A stretch of DNA of 7,351 nt from Alphaproteobacteria bacterium (GCA_030039775.1 JASHUX010000465.1:1-7351), one strand, 5' to 3'; counted from the first letter of the stretch, positions 1 to 7,351 are shown. Translations and numbers: made by a program. The notes: generated by a model not told the origin, from the letters alone.

Positions 1-257
1 TTTGCCGCACCGGCGCGCAGCGCGATTAGCGGCGCATATTCCTTGCTGTGATAGAAGCGACGCGCCGCCTCGTAGGTCGGGAATTCCAACACCACCACAC
101 GCTTCCATACCACGCTGCCTTCGACCGGTTCGATCGTCCCGCCCCGCACGATAAACCGCCCACCATATTGGGCGATCACCGTGCCGACCTTTTGCCGGTA
201 CTGGTCATAGATCGCCGCGTCGTAAATATCGAGATTGGCGATGAGATAACCGGCCAT
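1..257 (-). CDS. DUF1330 family protein (partial, C-terminus beyond left edge)
   Basis: The first 85 codons of a small protein are visible, starting ATG at 257 and running off the left edge. It opens MAGYLIANLDIYD and continues through a Y-R-x-K-V segment, then an IVRGGTIEPVEG stretch, a VVLEFPTYEAA stretch and F-Y-x-S-x-E-Y-x-P at about residues 69-76. This pattern is typical of the DUF1330 family, small dimeric alpha/beta barrel (ferredoxin-like) proteins of about 95-100 residues. Only some 10-15 residues should therefore be missing. The biochemical function of the family is not established. A clear ribosome binding site, GAGGAG, lies 6 bases before the ATG and supports the start. The tRNA-Val gene ends only 18 bases upstream on the same strand with no terminator between, so the mRNA may be released by tRNA 3' processing. 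Family assignment is confident; function is unknown. Confidence 0.85.
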   Translation of the reverse strand, partial: MAGYLIANLDIYDAAIYDQYRQKVGTVIAQYGGRFIVRGGTIEPVEGSVVWKRVVVLEFPTYEAARRFYHSKEYAPLIALRAGAA

Positions 258-275
258 GGCGCTCCTCTTATTTTT

Positions 276-350
276 TGGTGGGCGATGACGGGATCGAACC
301 GCCGACATCCTCGGTGTAAACGAGGCGCTCTACCGCTGAGCTAATCGCCC
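276..350 (-). tRNA. tRNA-Val (anticodon UAC), CCA encoded
   Basis: Read on the minus strand this folds as a complete cloverleaf. The acceptor stem is GGGCGAT/ATCGCCC (7 bp), the D arm is GCTC/GAGC around AGCGGTA, and the anticodon stem is CCTCG/CGAGG around the loop TTTACAC. That loop gives anticodon TAC, which reads valine GUA and, with wobble modification, other GUN codons. The variable loop is ATGTC. The T arm is GGCGG/CCGTC around TTCGATC, with one G-U pair. CCA is genomically encoded at 276-278; without it the mature body is 279-350. No intron or mismatch is seen in the stems. Confidence 0.97.
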
Positions 351-361
351 TTCCAGAACGG

Positions 362-370
362 AGCATAGCA
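362..370 (-). promoter_or_regulatory. Candidate extended -10 of the tRNA-Val promoter
   Basis: On the minus strand the spacer reads TGC-TATGCT at 370-362, an extended -10 motif (TGn followed by 4/6 of TATAAT). It ends 11 bases before the mature 5' end of the tRNA, so transcription would start about 4-5 bases ahead of the tRNA. No recognisable -35 hexamer stands 16-18 bases upstream, so the call depends on the extended -10 alone. A second overlapping TATGCT lies at 372-367. Confidence 0.3.
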
Positions 371-386
371 TAAATGTCGCAGCCCG

Positions 387-406
387 TTGGCGTGGGTCAT
401 CGCCAA
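387..406. repeat. 20-bp inverted repeat TTGGCG-N8-CGCCAA, possible operator
   Basis: Perfect 6-bp arms (387-392 and 401-406) flank 8 bases. The left arm coincides with the proposed -35 of the copper-gene promoter and the right arm lies in its spacer, the position where a dimeric regulator would block or remodel RNA polymerase. The region is shared with the divergent tRNA-Val. I do not recognise it as the site of a known copper regulator such as CueR or CopY. A 6-bp palindrome can occur by chance in GC-rich DNA. Confidence 0.35.
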
Positions 407-415
407 GCGTAGCAT
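387..415 (+). promoter_or_regulatory. Candidate sigma70 promoter of the copper genes, probably leaderless
   Basis: TTGGCG (387-392; 4/6 to TTGACA), 17 bases, then TAGCAT (410-415; 4/6 to TATAAT). The ATG of the PCuAC gene begins at 422, exactly where transcription would be expected to start (six-base discriminator 416-421). No Shine-Dalgarno sequence precedes that ATG, which fits a leaderless mRNA. The hexamers are imperfect, so this is inferred from position and spacing. Confidence 0.45.
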
Positions 416-421
416 CCCGCC

Positions 422-913
422 ATGATGAAGAAGCTGCAAACCGGCGTTCTGTCCTTACTAATCACGGTCGCAATCGCCCTGGGCGCCCAGGCGCAAACCT
501 CGGGCAATATCACCGTGCAATCGATCTGGGCCCGCGCGACGCCGCCCGGCGCCAAGACCGCCGCCGTTTATCTGACGCTGGCGAACAACGGCACGACGGA
601 CGACAAGCTTGTCGCCGCATCGACGCCAATCGCCGGGATGGCGGGCCTTCACACCGAGATCATGGATAATGGCGTGATGAAAATGCGTCCGCTCAAGTCG
701 GTTGACGTGAAACCCGGTGGCACCGCGACGCTAAAGCCGGGCGGACGCCATATCATGCTGATGGGGCTGAAACAGGCGCTGAAACAGGGCGATCATTTTC
801 CGATTACGCTGACGTTCGAGCACGCACCGCCGCTGACCGTGCAGGTCGAGGTCGCCAAGGTCGGCGCCGCCAAGCCGGATATGGGCGACATGCACGGCAT
901 GAAGGGCATGTAG
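422..913 (+). CDS. Periplasmic copper chaperone PCuAC (DUF461 family)
   Basis: A 163-residue exported protein. Residues 1-24 form a signal peptide: MMKK, a hydrophobic core LSLLITVAIALG, and a probable cleavage after AQA. The mature part carries the diagnostic PCuAC copper motif H-x10-M-x21-H-x-M exactly: H77, M88, H110 and M112. The family has a cupredoxin-like fold, binds Cu(I) in the periplasm and helps supply copper to the CuA or CuB sites of cytochrome oxidases together with Sco or Cox11. The end is a Met/His tail (MGDMHGMKGM), a common extra copper-binding segment in this family. The start is ATG at 422, with a second ATG at 425; neither has a Shine-Dalgarno sequence, matching the leaderless promoter proposed upstream. 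The next gene, a Cox11 fusion, begins one base after the stop, so the two are almost certainly an operon. Length is normal. Confidence 0.93.
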   Translation: MMKKLQTGVLSLLITVAIALGAQAQTSGNITVQSIWARATPPGAKTAAVYLTLANNGTTDDKLVAASTPIAGMAGLHTEIMDNGVMKMRPLKSVDVKPGGTATLKPGGRHIMLMGLKQALKQGDHFPITLTFEHAPPLTVQVEVAKVGAAKPDMGDMHGMKGM

Positions 914-914
914 A

Positions 915-1811
915 TTGAGGTCGCGCCGTCTGCGCAATCTCGTCGTTCTGATCCCCCTGTTGGGCGCGGTCGCCGGCATGGGCGTGCTGGTAAGCTATTC
1001 GGTAACGCTCTACCGCCTGTTCTGCGAGGCGACCGGCCTCGGCGGTACGACGCAACGCGTCCTTGCCGACACAGCACAGGAATCGGCGCGAACGGTGACG
1101 GTAAGCTTCGACGCGCAGGTGGCGGATGGCTTGCCGTGGGAATTCAAGCCGATGCAACAGCACGTCACGGTGCATCTGGGCGAGGAGAAGCTCGTCTTCT
1201 TTTACGCCAAGAATCTGAGCGACAAGCCGGTCATCGCGCACGCCACGTTCAACGTGACCCCGACCAAGGCCGGCCCCTATTTCAACAAGATCCAGTGTTT
1301 CTGCTTCAGCGACGAGCGCTTGGCGCCGGGCGAGGACTCAAAAATGCCGGTCGACTTCTATGTCGACCCGGCGATGGCGAAAAACAGCAACGCATCTGAC
1401 TTGTCGAACATCACGCTGTCCTACACATTTTTTCCGGCGGCGCAGCCGAACGACATTCAGGAGCTGTCGCGTTTCGATCCAAACACGCCGCCGAGCGCGA
1501 AACGAGGCAAAGCGATGTTCGCGGAGCGCTGTGCCGCGTGCCATGCATCCGACCGCAACATGGCGGGTCCGATGCTGAGTGGCGTCTTCGGCCGTGAGGC
1601 GGGGACCGCCGCCGGTTATCCCTATTCGACGGCGTTGCGTCAGTCTCATATCGTTTGGGGCATCGACAATCTCGACCAATGGCTCGCCGATCCGCAAGCC
1701 CTCGTTCCAGGGGCAAAAATGCCGATCCGCGTTCTCGACGCGAATACACGGCGCGACTTGATCGCTTACCTTCGGGAATTGAGCGCGCCAAATAAAGAAG
1801 CGGCGCGCTAG
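915..1811 (+). CDS. Cox11/CtaG copper-insertion protein fused to a C-terminal cytochrome c
   Basis: One uninterrupted 298-residue frame holds two domains. Residues 1-7 are basic and about 8-31 form one membrane anchor, giving a periplasmic body. Residues about 30-175 are Cox11/CtaG, which delivers Cu(I) to the CuB site of oxidase subunit I: LYRLFCEATGLGGTTQR with C37, and the CFCF copper motif at 128-131 (C128, C130). After a linker (about 175-195), residues about 195-290 are a class I cytochrome c: CAACH heme site at 206-210, GP at 218-219, FGREAGTAAGYPYS, and PGAKM with the likely axial ligand M269. Ordinary bacterial Cox11 stops near residue 175-200, so the heme domain is an addition. Both domains would lie in the periplasm, where cytochrome c maturation occurs. 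The start is TTG at 915, one base after the PCuAC stop, with GAAGGG 8 bases upstream. A stop at 900 in this frame excludes longer forms, and the first ATG (978) would cut the anchor. A redox role for the heme is inferred. Confidence 0.92.
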   Translation: MRSRRLRNLVVLIPLLGAVAGMGVLVSYSVTLYRLFCEATGLGGTTQRVLADTAQESARTVTVSFDAQVADGLPWEFKPMQQHVTVHLGEEKLVFFYAKNLSDKPVIAHATFNVTPTKAGPYFNKIQCFCFSDERLAPGEDSKMPVDFYVDPAMAKNSNASDLSNITLSYTFFPAAQPNDIQELSRFDPNTPPSAKRGKAMFAERCAACHASDRNMAGPMLSGVFGREAGTAAGYPYSTALRQSHIVWGIDNLDQWLADPQALVPGAKMPIRVLDANTRRDLIAYLRELSAPNKEAAR

Positions 1812-1830
1812 GCCTGCGGCCTATTTGTTT
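1809..1830 (+). terminator. Intrinsic terminator of the copper operon, built from both stop codons
   Basis: TAGGCC-TGC-GGCCTA (6-bp stem, 3-base loop, 1809-1823) is followed by TTTGTTT. The first TAG is the stop of the Cox11-cytochrome c gene and the final CTA is the stop codon of hup on the other strand. The T-rich tail exists only in the plus direction; on the minus strand the hairpin is followed by GCGCGCC, so it should terminate the plus-strand unit only. The stem is short, so strength is uncertain. Confidence 0.6.
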
Positions 1831-2108
1831 ACATCTTCCTTGAGGCCCTTACCGGCGCGGAATTTCGGCTGTCTTGAGGCTGGGATGTGTACCGGCTCGC
1901 CGGTGCGCGGATTGCGGCCCTCGGAGGCGGCGCGTTTCGTCACCAGGAACGTGCCGAAGCCCACTAGGCGCACTTCTTCGCCCTTGCGCAGTTCGGCCGT
2001 GATCGAATCGAGTACCGCCTCGACGGCTTTTGCCGCATCGCTCTTTGCTAACCCGGATGTTGCGGAGACGGCGTCCACGAGCTCGACCTTGTTCAACATA
2101 GCCCCCAT
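1821..2108 (-). CDS. hup: HU-family nucleoid DNA-binding protein
   Basis: A 95-residue basic protein, the usual size for HU. The N-terminal helices read LNKVELVDAVSATSGLAKSDAAKAVEAVLDSI. The beta-arm region carries the HU/IHF signature: VRLVGFGTF, then GRNPRTGEPVHIPA, then PKFRAGKGLKEDV. The proline in the arm (RNPRTG) is the residue that intercalates into DNA. HU binds and bends DNA as a dimer and organises the nucleoid. Position directly after lon matches the usual hupB neighbourhood, although HU and IHF subunits cannot be separated with certainty by eye. Start: ATG at 2108 gives MGAMLNK; the internal ATG at 2099 gives MLNKVELV, closer to typical HU starts. Neither has a convincing Shine-Dalgarno at good spacing; a GGGGG run sits only two bases before the second. 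The stop lies 9 bases from that of the convergent Cox11 fusion. Confidence 0.93.
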   Translation of the reverse strand: MGAMLNKVELVDAVSATSGLAKSDAAKAVEAVLDSITAELRKGEEVRLVGFGTFLVTKRAASEGRNPRTGEPVHIPASRQPKFRAGKGLKEDVNK

Positions 2109-2126
2109 CGGTTGGTTGGCAGGGTA

Positions 2127-2154
2127 GCGCCGGACGCATCGAGGCGTCCCGCGC
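2127..2154 (-). other. Hairpin at the predicted 5' end of the hup mRNA
   Basis: On the minus strand GGACGC (2149-2144), a 6-base loop, and GCGTCC (2137-2132) form a 6-bp stem. Beyond one G-G mismatch it extends by 4 more G-C pairs, spanning 2127-2154. The proposed hup transcription start is near 2155, so the hairpin would be the first thing in the transcript. A 5'-terminal stem often protects an mRNA from 5'-end-dependent decay; that role is inferred here. Confidence 0.4.
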
Positions 2155-2161
2155 GTAAAGC

Positions 2162-2190
2162 ATCTAAATCCGCGATCTTCGCCGCGTCAA
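2162..2190 (-). promoter_or_regulatory. Candidate sigma70 promoter of hup
   Basis: On the minus strand TTGACG (2190-2185; 5/6 to TTGACA) is followed after 17 bases by TTAGAT (2167-2162; 3/6 to TATAAT). It would start transcription near 2155, giving a leader of about 46 bases before the ATG at 2108. The -35 is strong and the -10 weak, so the -35 carries the call. Confidence 0.45.
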
Positions 2191-2198
2191 TCGTGAAG

Positions 2199-2223
2199 GA
2201 CGGCGCGCCAAAGGCACGCCGTC
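2199..2223 (-). terminator. Hairpin downstream of lon, possible weak terminator
   Basis: Read on the minus strand GACGGCGTGCC-TTT-GGCGCGCCGTC forms an 11-bp stem (one G-U pair) with a 3-base loop, starting 16 bases after the lon stop. It is very stable but is followed by CCTTCACG rather than a run of T, so it is not a textbook terminator. It may act as a partial terminator or as a 3'-end stabiliser left after processing. Its position, upstream of a separate hup promoter, fits a boundary between the lon and hup transcripts. Confidence 0.45.
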
Positions 2224-2239
2224 ACAATTCACCGCTCGA

Positions 2240-4654
<2,415 letters not shown>

Positions 4655-4670
4655 GACACCTCTCAGTCTC

Positions 4671-4701
4671 AGGCGGCCGCCGCAATTGTGGCCGGCCGCC
4701 T
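4671..4701 (-). other. GC-rich hairpin in the lon leader
   Basis: AGGCGGCCG and CGGCCGCCT form a perfect 9-bp stem around a 13-base loop, ending 16 bases before the lon ATG and just before its ribosome binding site. If it lies within the mRNA it could influence translation or stability. If transcription starts at the candidate promoter just upstream (start near 4697), the first few bases of one arm would be missing, so its existence as RNA depends on the true start. Confidence 0.35.
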
Positions 4702-4703
4702 CA

Positions 4704-4734
4704 ATAAGGTGGCATAAGTCGCCGCATATTCAAG
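4704..4734 (-). promoter_or_regulatory. lon: Candidate heat-shock (sigma32-like) promoter of lon
   Basis: On the minus strand CTTGAA (4734-4729) matches the sigma32 -35 core, and CCACCTTAT (4712-4704) begins 16 bases later, with 5 of 8 matches to the CCCCATTT-type -10. lon is a classic heat-shock gene, which makes such a promoter expected. The -10 is imperfect, and a sigma70 reading of the same region is also possible. Confidence 0.35.
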
Positions 4735-4793
4735 ATTAAGCTTGGCGGAAAATCGCCGCCCTTGCGCGGCGCCGCGAATCACCTGGCGGAGGA

Positions 4794-6059
4794 TCAGGCC
4801 GGCGTGCCGACGTCGCCGCGACGATCGGAATAGATATAGAGCGGCTGCGCCCTACCCTCGACAACCTCGCGATTGATCACCATGCCGGTGACGCCGTCGA
4901 GGCCGGGCAGGTCGAACATGGGCTCCAGCAGAATCGCTTCCATGATCGAGCGCAGCCCGCGGGCGCCGGTCTTGCGGAGAATGGCCTTATGCGCGATCGC
5001 CTTCATCGCTTCGTCGTTAAATTCGAGGCGGACGTCCTCCATGTCGAACAGCCGCTGGTACTGCTTCACCAACGCGTTCTTCGGCTTGGTCAGAATGTCC
5101 ACCAGAGCGCCCTCGTCGAGATCGTCCAGTGTCGCGACAACAGGGAGCCGGCCGACGAATTCCGGGATCAGTCCAAATTTCAGCAGGTCCTCCGGTTCGA
5201 GGTCCTTCAGGATCTCGCCGGTCTTGCGCTCTTCGGGCCCGCGAACCTCGGCGCCAAAGCCGATCGAGGTCCCTTGGCGACGCTGCGAGATCAGCTTCTC
5301 GAGGCCCGCGAACGCGCCGCCACAGATGAACAGGATGTTGGTCGTGTCGACCTGAAGGAATTCCTGTTGCGGATGCTTGCGGCCGCCCTGCGGCGGCACG
5401 GAGGCGATCGTTCCTTCCATGATTTTGAGGAGCGCCTGCTGCACGCCCTCGCCCGAAACGTCGCGGGTGATCGACGGGTTGTCGGATTTGCGGCTGATCT
5501 TGTCGACCTCGTCGATATAGACGATGCCGCGCTGGGCGCGCTCGACGTTGTAGTCGGCGGCCTGCAGCAGCTTCAGGATAATGTTCTCGACGTCCTCGCC
5601 GACATAGCCGGCTTCGGTGAGCGTCGTCGCGTCGGCCATGGTGAACGGCACGTCGATGATGCGCGCCAGCGTCTGCGCCAGCAGCGTTTTGCCCGAGCCG
5701 GTCGGTCCGACCAGGAGGATGTTCGACTTCGCGATTTCGACTTCGTTGTTCTTGGCGCCGTGGGCGAGCCGCTTGTAGTGGTTGTGCACCGCGACCGACA
5801 GCACGCGCTTCGCGTGGCCTTGGCCGATGACGTAGTCGTCGAGCACCTTGCAGATGTCGCGCGGCGTCGGCACACCATCGCGCGACTTGACCAGCGTCGT
5901 GCGGTGCTCTTCGCGAATGATGTCCATGCAGAGTTCGACGCATTCATCGCAGATGAACACCGTCGGACCGGCAATAAGCTTGCGGACCTCGTGCTGGCTC
6001 TTCCCGCAAAAGGAACAGTAGAGGGTGTTCTTGGAATCGCCGCTGTTCGCTTTAGTCAT
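4794..6059 (-). CDS. clpX: ATP-dependent unfoldase ClpX, specificity subunit of ClpXP
   Basis: A 421-residue AAA+ unfoldase that recognises tagged substrates and threads them into ClpP. The N-terminal zinc-binding domain has C15, C18, C37 and C40 (YCSFCGK and ICDECVEL). The AAA+ core shows Walker A GPTGSGKT at 118-125, the GYVG pore loop at 151-154, Walker B VYIDEVDK with D183-E184, the RKH loop at 227-229, the IGF tripeptide at 266-268 that docks into ClpP, and sensor 2 GARGLR with R367. All functional motifs are present and length is normal. Start: ATG at 6059 has GGAG five bases upstream and gives [13 protein letters not shown], as in other alphaproteobacteria. A GTG two codons earlier (6065) is possible but lies too close to the GGAG. 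clpP is 175 bases upstream on the same strand and a candidate promoter lies between, so clpX may be expressed both with clpP and independently. Confidence 0.98.
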   Translation of the reverse strand: MTKANSGDSKNTLYCSFCGKSQHEVRKLIAGPTVFICDECVELCMDIIREEHRTTLVKSRDGVPTPRDICKVLDDYVIGQGHAKRVLSVAVHNHYKRLAHGAKNNEVEIAKSNILLVGPTGSGKTLLAQTLARIIDVPFTMADATTLTEAGYVGEDVENIILKLLQAADYNVERAQRGIVYIDEVDKISRKSDNPSITRDVSGEGVQQALLKIMEGTIASVPPQGGRKHPQQEFLQVDTTNILFICGGAFAGLEKLISQRRQGTSIGFGAEVRGPEERKTGEILKDLEPEDLLKFGLIPEFVGRLPVVATLDDLDEGALVDILTKPKNALVKQYQRLFDMEDVRLEFNDEAMKAIAHKAILRKTGARGLRSIMEAILLEPMFDLPGLDGVTGMVINREVVEGRAQPLYIYSDRRGDVGTPA

Positions 6060-6132
6060 AGGCACTCCGTCGAACCTGCATTCCGCTCGTGCCTACGGTC
6101 CTCCCCCGCGACTCGGCAAATGCCAACCCCAA

Positions 6133-6161
6133 ATTGAACATGAGTGTCGGTTTCCGATCAA
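6133..6161 (-). promoter_or_regulatory. clpX: Candidate sigma70 promoter of clpX
   Basis: In the spacer between clpP and clpX the minus strand reads TTGATC (6161-6156; 4/6), 17 bases, TTCAAT (6138-6133; 4/6). Transcription would begin near 6126, leaving a leader of about 66 bases. No T-tailed hairpin follows clpP, so read-through from tig-clpP is also likely. Confidence 0.4.
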
Positions 6162-6234
6162 CAACTACTTACAACGCGTCGCTAATAAAGATGGTTTACA
6201 TCGGGCGAAATTTTAACCTGTCGGCTCGCGATCG

Positions 6235-6873
6235 TCAGAGACGGGTCTTGGTGTCCTCCGCAGTCACCGGACGTGAGAACATGACATCGTCAATTAAACC
6301 GAAGGTTTTTGCCTCTTCGGGCGACATGAAGTTGTCGCGCTCCAGGGCGGCGGCGATCGCGTCGTAGTTCTGACCTGTATGCCGGACATAAATCTCGTTG
6401 AGGCGCTTGCGCGTGGCGATCATTTCCCGCGCTTGAATTTCGATATCCGTGACCTGGCCTTGCGCGCCGCCCGACGGCTGGTGAACCATCACGCGCGAAT
6501 TGGGCAGACAGAACCGTTTGCCCTTTGCGCCCGCGGTAAGCAGCAACGATCCCATCGACGCCGCCTGGCCGATGCACATGGTCGCAACGTCCGGGCGGAT
6601 ATATTGCATGGTGTCGTAGATCGCCAGCCCGGAGCTGACCACGCCGCCCGGTGAATTGATGTAAAAGTTAATGTCCTTGCTCGGGTTGTCGGCCTCGAGA
6701 AACAGGAGCTGCGCGCAGACGAGGCTGGCGACGTTGTCGTCAACCGGCCCGACTAGGAAGATGATGCGCTCCTTCAACAGACGGGAATAGATGTCGAAGG
6801 CCCGCTCGCCCCGGTTGGTCTGTTCGACCACCATCGGCACCAGCGTGTTCATATAAATTTTATTCGGCTCCAT
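6235..6873 (-). CDS. clpP: ATP-dependent Clp protease proteolytic subunit ClpP
   Basis: A 212-residue serine peptidase that forms the double heptameric chamber fed by ClpX. The catalytic triad is S106 in [12 protein letters not shown]131 in VMVHQPSGG and D180 in ERDNFMS; the 25- and 49-residue spacings equal those of E. coli ClpP (S97, H122, D171 of the mature enzyme). The family stretch INSPGGVV near residues 73-79 forms the oxyanion region. Start: ATG at 6873 ([16 protein letters not shown]) is eight bases after AAAGGA and matches the length of alphaproteobacterial ClpP. ATG at 6879 lies only two bases from that site, and ATG at 6852 lacks one. The upstream tig reading frame ends at 6860, inside clpP, so the genes overlap by 14 bases and are probably translationally coupled. 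The enzyme appears intact. Confidence 0.97.
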   Translation of the reverse strand: MEPNKIYMNTLVPMVVEQTNRGERAFDIYSRLLKERIIFLVGPVDDNVASLVCAQLLFLEADNPSKDINFYINSPGGVVSSGLAIYDTMQYIRPDVATMCIGQAASMGSLLLTAGAKGKRFCLPNSRVMVHQPSGGAQGQVTDIEIQAREMIATRKRLNEIYVRHTGQNYDAIAAALERDNFMSPEEAKTFGLIDDVMFSRPVTAEDTKTRL

Positions 6874-7351
6874 GATCATGTTCCTTTGCCGCTTCTTCCT
6901 CTGCGGCGACCAACTCCGCCGCCGGCACCGTGCGCTCGCTCACCGTCGCCGCGCCGAGAATATGGTCCACGACCTTATTCTCGAGGATCGGCGCCCGCAG
7001 GCCTTCGACCGCGCCCGGCTCATTGCGATAATACTCCACCACCTTACGTTCCTGTCCCGGAAACCGGCGCGCTTCCGCCACCAGGGCCTGATTGACCTCG
7101 TCCTGCGTCACCGTAATATTGTGTCGCCGGGCCACTTCCGAAAGTAGGAGACCGAGCCGAACTCGCCGCTCCGCCATGTTGCGAAACTCGGCGCGAACTT
7201 CATCCTCGGATTTGCCCTCGTTATAGTCGGTGACGCCGCTTTCCTTGGCGCGATCGCGCTGAAATTCATATTGCTTCCAGATCGTATCGAACTCACCGTC
7301 AAGCATGCCCGGCGGCACCGGAAAGCTATGAGCTCGCGCGAGCTGGTCGAG
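6860..7351 (-). CDS. tig: Trigger factor, C-terminal part (5' end beyond right edge)
   Basis: The frame is open to the right edge and gives the last 163 residues, beginning [21 protein letters not shown]. This is the characteristic entry to the trigger factor C-terminal domain (VP-x-G-M, then the helical arms), which cradles nascent chains as they leave the ribosome. The ribosome-binding domain and the FKBP-like prolyl isomerase domain lie outside the window. Visible helices include RDRAKESGV, a [18 protein letters not shown] segment and [25 protein letters not shown], all typical of trigger factor, followed by a Glu/Ala-rich tail ending EHDHGAE. The GTG at 7318 is internal and not the start. 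Placement directly before clpP, with a 14-base overlap, is the conserved tig-clpP-clpX order. Confidence 0.95.
   Translation of the reverse strand, partial: LDQLARAHSFPVPPGMLDGEFDTIWKQYEFQRDRAKESGVTDYNEGKSEDEVRAEFRNMAERRVRLGLLLSEVARRHNITVTQDEVNQALVAEARRFPGQERKVVEYYRNEPGAVEGLRAPILENKVVDHILGAATVSERTVPAAELVAAEEEAAKEHDHGAE

Noticed and set aside
48..344. 98-codon plus-strand frame running across the DUF1330 gene and the tRNA
   Set aside because: It reads through the antisense of a tRNA and of a recognised gene. Its end is translated tRNA complement, a common false prediction.
978..980. ATG as alternative start of the Cox11-cytochrome c gene
   Set aside because: It would remove the basic N-terminus and most of the membrane anchor that Cox11 proteins need; TTG at 915 gives a normal N-terminus.
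4744..4776. GC-rich palindromes after clpX as a terminator (GGCGG/CCGCC with 7-base loop; CGCGGCGCCGCG)
   Set aside because: Neither is followed by a T-run on the minus strand, and the stems are short or purely palindromic. Such patterns are common in GC-rich spacers.
4989..6137. 382-codon open frame on the plus strand, antisense to clpX
   Set aside because: Same reason: mirror frame of a highly conserved gene, with Asp/Arg/Val/Leu-rich composition and no domain pattern.
7316..7318. GTG as the start of a 152-residue protein upstream of clpP
   Set aside because: The frame is open to the window edge and the extra residues ([11 protein letters not shown]) continue the trigger factor sequence, so this is an internal codon of a truncated gene.

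Overview
The window looks like chromosome from an alphaproteobacterium of moderately high GC. This rests on the minus-strand order tig-clpP-clpX-lon-hup, on the sequences of ClpX (N-terminus beginning [13 protein letters not shown]) and ClpP, and on the mitochondrial/CycM-like cytochrome c domain. I cannot place it below class level.

Layout from left to right. Positions 1-257 (minus) hold a DUF1330-family protein cut by the left edge. A tRNA-Val(UAC) with encoded CCA lies at 276-350 (minus), only 18 bases upstream of that gene. A 71-base divergent spacer follows, carrying a candidate promoter for each side and a palindrome. Positions 422-1811 (plus) form a two-gene copper unit: a PCuAC-type periplasmic copper chaperone, then, after one base and with a TTG start, a Cox11/CtaG copper-insertion protein with a complete class I cytochrome c domain fused to its C-terminus. 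This unit converges on hup (1821-2108, minus), and a hairpin built from both stop codons separates them.

From 1821 to the right edge everything is on the minus strand and is protein quality control: trigger factor (C-terminal part only), ClpP, ClpX, Lon and the HU-family DNA-binding protein. tig and clpP overlap. The three other spacers (131-175 bases) each contain a candidate promoter and/or hairpins, so clpX, lon and hup may be transcribed independently as well as by read-through.

How the genes work together: trigger factor catches nascent chains; ClpX unfolds and feeds substrates to ClpP; Lon degrades misfolded proteins and itself binds DNA; HU compacts DNA and is a Lon substrate in E. 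coli. The copper unit is a separate module: PCuAC binds periplasmic copper and Cox11 delivers copper to the CuB site of heme-copper oxidases. The fused cytochrome c is the most unusual object here, since it places a redox cofactor on a copper-insertion factor. No oxidase subunit, Sco or heme-synthesis gene lies in the window, so the unit is separated from a typical cox operon as far as can be seen. All promoter and hairpin calls come from reading the sequence by eye.
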